Assembly (NCBI GenBank): GCA_002346475.1 | Contig: DDZV01000043.1 | Location: 568 to 18,469 of the forward strand | From: Acidobacteria bacterium UBA2999 | GTDB taxonomy: Bacteria > Acidobacteriota > Vicinamibacteria > Vicinamibacterales > UBA2999 | Direction: 5' to 3' | DNA length: 17,902 bases | Part shown: positions 16,243 to 17,902 of the stretch, piece after piece | Layout: every line of letters begins with the position of its first letter | Numbering within the stretch: position 1 is the stretch's first letter | Program-made: the position numbers and the translations under genes | The notes under the pieces: generated by a model | What the model saw: only the letters and a program-made list of their open reading frames with translations | Told to the model about the DNA's origin: nothing | The model's database searches: none

Positions 16243-16257
16243 GTCTGAGGAGTTTTT
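16230..16257 (+). terminator. Intrinsic terminator inside the rpsL leader
   Basis: A perfect 7-bp stem, 16230-16236 with 16246-16252 (CTCCTCA/TGAGGAG, nine-base loop), is followed by TTTTT (16253-16257). An additional outer GCCA/TGGC pairing is possible. It lies about 85 nt downstream of the promoter and 217 nt upstream of rpsL, so it can end transcription before any gene. Confidence 0.7.
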
Positions 16258-16473
16258 GGCGCTGTTCCTTAGGAGAAGCTGGTTAACGAGGCCAGTGAAT
16301 CCGTTCACACAGATAGGGTCAGTCGTTTCGGGTGCCAGACTGAATTGTCTTCAGGCCTGAAACAAATTTGGCGCAGCAGTCTTGACGCAGCCTTTTTGCT
16401 GTCTTGCGGTTGTTGCTCTTGCTGAATACTTTGGGAAGCCTACGGGAGCTTTCTATAGTTGTTCTGAGGAAAT
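16258..16473 (+). promoter_or_regulatory. Structured distal leader of rpsL
   Basis: This 216-nt stretch has no convincing gene. It contains a 5-bp hairpin 16295-16299 with 16304-16308 (GTGAA/TTCAC). A branched element pairs 16332-16339 with 16367-16374 (8 bp with wobbles) around an inner stem 16340-16344 with 16350-16354 (CTGAA/TTCAG). A CAGCA/TGCTG stem follows near 16374-16403. GATAGGGT at 16312-16319 can pair with the loop of the first leader hairpin. The rpsL ribosome-binding site repeats the octamer TCTGAGGA found in the terminator's 3' arm. Confidence 0.4.
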
Positions 16474-16848
16474 ATGCCGACGATTACTCAGCTGGTTCGC
16501 CAGGGGCGAAAGAGAATAAAAACAAAGTCTAAGAGTCCAGCGCTCCAAGTGAGTCCGCAGAAGCGTGGTGTCTGTATAAGAGTGTTTACCCAGACACCAA
16601 AGAAACCGAACTCTGCACTGAGGAAAGTGGCACGTGTTCGTTTGACTAATGGAATTGAAGTTACGACTTATATCCCAGGTGTTGGACACAATCTTCAGGA
16701 ACATTCTCTAGTTCTGATTCGTGGTGGGCGTATCAAAGATTTGCCTGGTGTTCGCTATCACGTAGTCAGAGGAACACTTGACACACAAGGCGTCGAGGGT
16801 CGCAAGCAAGGTCGATCGAAGTACGGTGCGAAACGTCAGAAATCGTAG
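16474..16848 (+). CDS. rpsL: 30S ribosomal protein S12
   Basis: S12 sits at the decoding centre of the small subunit and influences translational accuracy. The product is 124 aa, the normal bacterial length, with the TPKKPNSALRK segment at 41-51 and RIKDLPGVRYH at 86-96. The streptomycin-relevant lysines K43 and K88 are both lysine, so no classical resistance change is present. D89, the aspartate that is beta-methylthiolated in E. coli, is conserved. GAGG lies 5-6 nt before the ATG. It opens the str operon after a leader of about 300 nt; rpsG follows after 33 nt. Confidence 0.98.
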   Translation: MPTITQLVRQGRKRIKTKSKSPALQVSPQKRGVCIRVFTQTPKKPNSALRKVARVRLTNGIEVTTYIPGVGHNLQEHSLVLIRGGRIKDLPGVRYHVVRGTLDTQGVEGRKQGRSKYGAKRQKS

Positions 16849-16881
16849 ACAGATTTTATTAACTATCGTTAGGAAGAGTTG

Positions 16882-17355
16882 ATGCCTCGTAGACGTGAAA
16901 TTCTGAAACGTGAACCAATCGCCGATCCGATGTATGGGAGTACTTTGGTTAGTAAGTTTATCAACACGGTGATGCTCGACGGTAAGCGAAGCACTGCTGG
17001 AAAAATTTTGTACAAGAGTTTTGACATCATTAAAGAACGCACGGGTGATGACCCAATAAAAGTATTCAAGAAGGCACTTGATAATGTTCGACCAACTCTT
17101 GAAGTGAAGTCGAGGCGTGTCGGCGGTTCAAATTATCAAGTGCCAATTGAGCTTAATCCAACTCGTCGTTTGTCTTTAAGTATTCGGTGGTTGGTGAGTT
17201 ATGCACGGGCACGTGGTGACGGGAAGACAATGGAAGAGAAGCTAGCTAACGAATTTCTCGATGCCTCAAACTTGCGTGGGGGTGCTGTTAAGAAGCGTGA
17301 GGATACTCACCGCATGGCAGAAGCTAATAAAGCTTTTGCACATTATCGCTGGTAG
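16882..17355 (+). CDS. rpsG: 30S ribosomal protein S7
   Basis: S7 nucleates assembly of the 30S head by binding the 3' major domain of 16S rRNA and contacts the E-site tRNA. The product is 157 aa, standard length, with MPRRREILKREPIADPMYGS at the N-terminus and the GGSNYQVPIEL segment around residues 82-92. The ATG at 16882 is used rather than the TTG at 16879; AGGA lies 7-8 nt upstream. In E. coli S7 represses its operon by binding the rpsL-rpsG spacer; here that spacer is only 33 nt with no visible hairpin, so such a site is probably absent or elsewhere. Confidence 0.98.
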   Translation: MPRRREILKREPIADPMYGSTLVSKFINTVMLDGKRSTAGKILYKSFDIIKERTGDDPIKVFKKALDNVRPTLEVKSRRVGGSNYQVPIELNPTRRLSLSIRWLVSYARARGDGKTMEEKLANEFLDASNLRGGAVKKREDTHRMAEANKAFAHYRW

Positions 17356-17456
17356 TTGTGTTGGTTGTTTGAGCAATCACAGCGAGTAATTAGAGGGCAG
17401 TAAATTTTTAGCCGATCCTGGGATAGTACTGGTTGTTTAGTCTGTTGAGATTACCT

Positions 17457-17474
17457 GGGTCACTTTGTGAACCC
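17457..17474 (+). promoter_or_regulatory. Hairpin in the rpsG-fusA spacer
   Basis: GGGTCAC (17457-17463) pairs with GTG and ACCC (17467-17469, 17471-17474) around a TTT loop, giving 7 bp with one bulged A. It ends 16 nt before the fusA start and has no T-run, so it is unlikely to terminate transcription. It could affect fusA translation, whose ribosome-binding site (GTGAAAG) is weak. Nothing else was recognised in the 135-nt spacer. Confidence 0.35.
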
Positions 17475-17490
17475 GTAGTGAAAGATAGCA

Positions 17491-17902
17491 ATGTCGCGCC
17501 AAGTACCGCTAAATCGAATTCGTAATATTGGCATCATGGCGCACATAGATGCCGGAAAGACGACCACTACCGAGCGGGTCCTCTTTTATACCGGTATTAC
17601 TTACAAGATTGGTGAAGTGCACGAGGGAACAGCTGTCATGGACTGGATGGAGCAAGAGCAGGAGCGTGGAATTACGATTACTTCTGCTGCGACCACCTGT
17701 TTTTGGCGCGACTATCGGATCAATATTATCGATACACCAGGCCATGTAGATTTCACAGCTGAAGTCGAGCGGTCTCTACGTGTGCTTGATGGTGCTTGTG
17801 CAGTATTTGATGCGGTGGGTGGCGTTGAGCCGCAGTCTGAAACAGTTTGGCGACAGGCAGATAAATATCGGGTTCCACGGATTTGTTTTGTTAATAAGAT
17901 GG
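17491..17902 (+). CDS. fusA: Elongation factor G, 3' end cut by the window
   Basis: EF-G is the GTPase that drives translocation of tRNA and mRNA on the ribosome. Only the first 137 codons are present; the frame stays open to the window end. The G1 P-loop AHIDAGKTT is at 17-25, the switch segment ERGITITSAATT follows, G3 is DTPGHVDF, and the sequence stops within the G4 NKM motif. These are standard EF-G residues. The start is the ATG at 17491, giving the family N-terminus RNIGIMAHIDAGKTT. It is the third gene of the str operon; a tuf gene may follow outside the window. Confidence 0.97.
   Translation, partial: MSRQVPLNRIRNIGIMAHIDAGKTTTTERVLFYTGITYKIGEVHEGTAVMDWMEQEQERGITITSAATTCFWRDYRINIIDTPGHVDFTAEVERSLRVLDGACAVFDAVGGVEPQSETVWRQADKYRVPRICFVNKM

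Larger units (their letters stand above)
16170..16257 (+). ncRNA. Three-hairpin leader RNA or small RNA before rpsL
   Basis: From the predicted start near 16170 to the T-run at 16253-16257, the RNA folds into three adjacent hairpins. Hairpin 1 pairs 16177-16185 with 16196-16204 (9 bp with one G-T). Hairpin 2 pairs 16210-16212 and 16215-16218 with 16222-16228, with a two-base bulge. Hairpin 3 is an intrinsic terminator. The loop of hairpin 1 and its closing base (16189-16196, ACCCTATC) are perfectly complementary to 16312-16319 (GATAGGGT). I do not recognise a known riboswitch or RNA family. It could be an attenuator for the str operon or an independent RNA of about 87 nt. Confidence 0.5.

Noticed and set aside
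16148..16360. GTG-initiated frame of 70 aa in the rpsL leader
   Set aside because: It starts upstream of the predicted transcription start, inside the promoter, and runs through the hairpins and terminator with no recognisable protein features.
16594..16770. Possible streptomycin-resistance changes in S12
   Set aside because: Both K43 and K88 are the wild-type lysines.
1..17902. CRISPR arrays, insertion sequences, integrases or attachment sites
   Set aside because: No regularly spaced repeats, transposase or integrase sequences or flanking direct repeats were seen, including at the edges of the TRAP-DUF4159 block.

Overview
The window is a ribosomal protein / RNA polymerase chromosomal locus from a Gram-negative-type bacterium. 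The order is tRNA-Trp, secE, nusG, rplK, rplA, rplJ, rplL, rpoB, rpoC, then a foreign-looking block, then rpsL, rpsG and the start of fusA. Every core gene is intact with standard catalytic and binding residues. Base composition is moderate and leans slightly AT by eye. Taxon is uncertain. A Cys-rich insert near the N-terminus of RpoB and a DUF4159 lipoprotein-size secreted protein fit my recollection of Acidobacteriota (Vicinamibacteria-like, possibly marine), but I could not run a search.

Region 1 (1-11912, all + strand) is the transcription/translation operon. The 3' end of tRNA-Trp leads into secE and nusG, which overlap by 4 nt, followed by the L11, L1, L10 and L7/L12 genes and the two large RNA polymerase subunits. 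The spacers are informative. A structure resembling the L1 site of 23S rRNA lies directly before rplA. Two competing hairpins lie between rplJ and rplL. A 10-bp stem lies between rplL and rpoB.

Region 2 (11913-14951, + strand) holds a TAXI-type TRAP transporter pair: a lipoprotein-like substrate-binding protein and a fused 4TM/12TM permease. It follows rpoC after only 36 nt with no visible terminator, so it may be transcribed as the tail of the polymerase operon. A hairpin with a T-rich tail closes it.

Region 3 (14936-16059, - strand) is a convergent two-gene unit. A DUF4159 protein with a signal peptide is followed by a 55-residue coiled-coil-like protein that has a strong ribosome-binding site. 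Upstream is a 10-bp inverted repeat that looks like an operator.

Region 4 (16060-17902, + strand) starts the str operon. A strong extended -10 promoter precedes a leader of about 300 nt. The first 90 nt fold into three tandem hairpins, the last an intrinsic terminator. A six-codon reading frame with its own Shine-Dalgarno sequence overlaps the terminator stem, and its stop codon falls in the terminator loop. This looks like a translation-coupled attenuator, or a small RNA, and is the most interesting candidate in the window. rpsL, rpsG and a truncated fusA follow.
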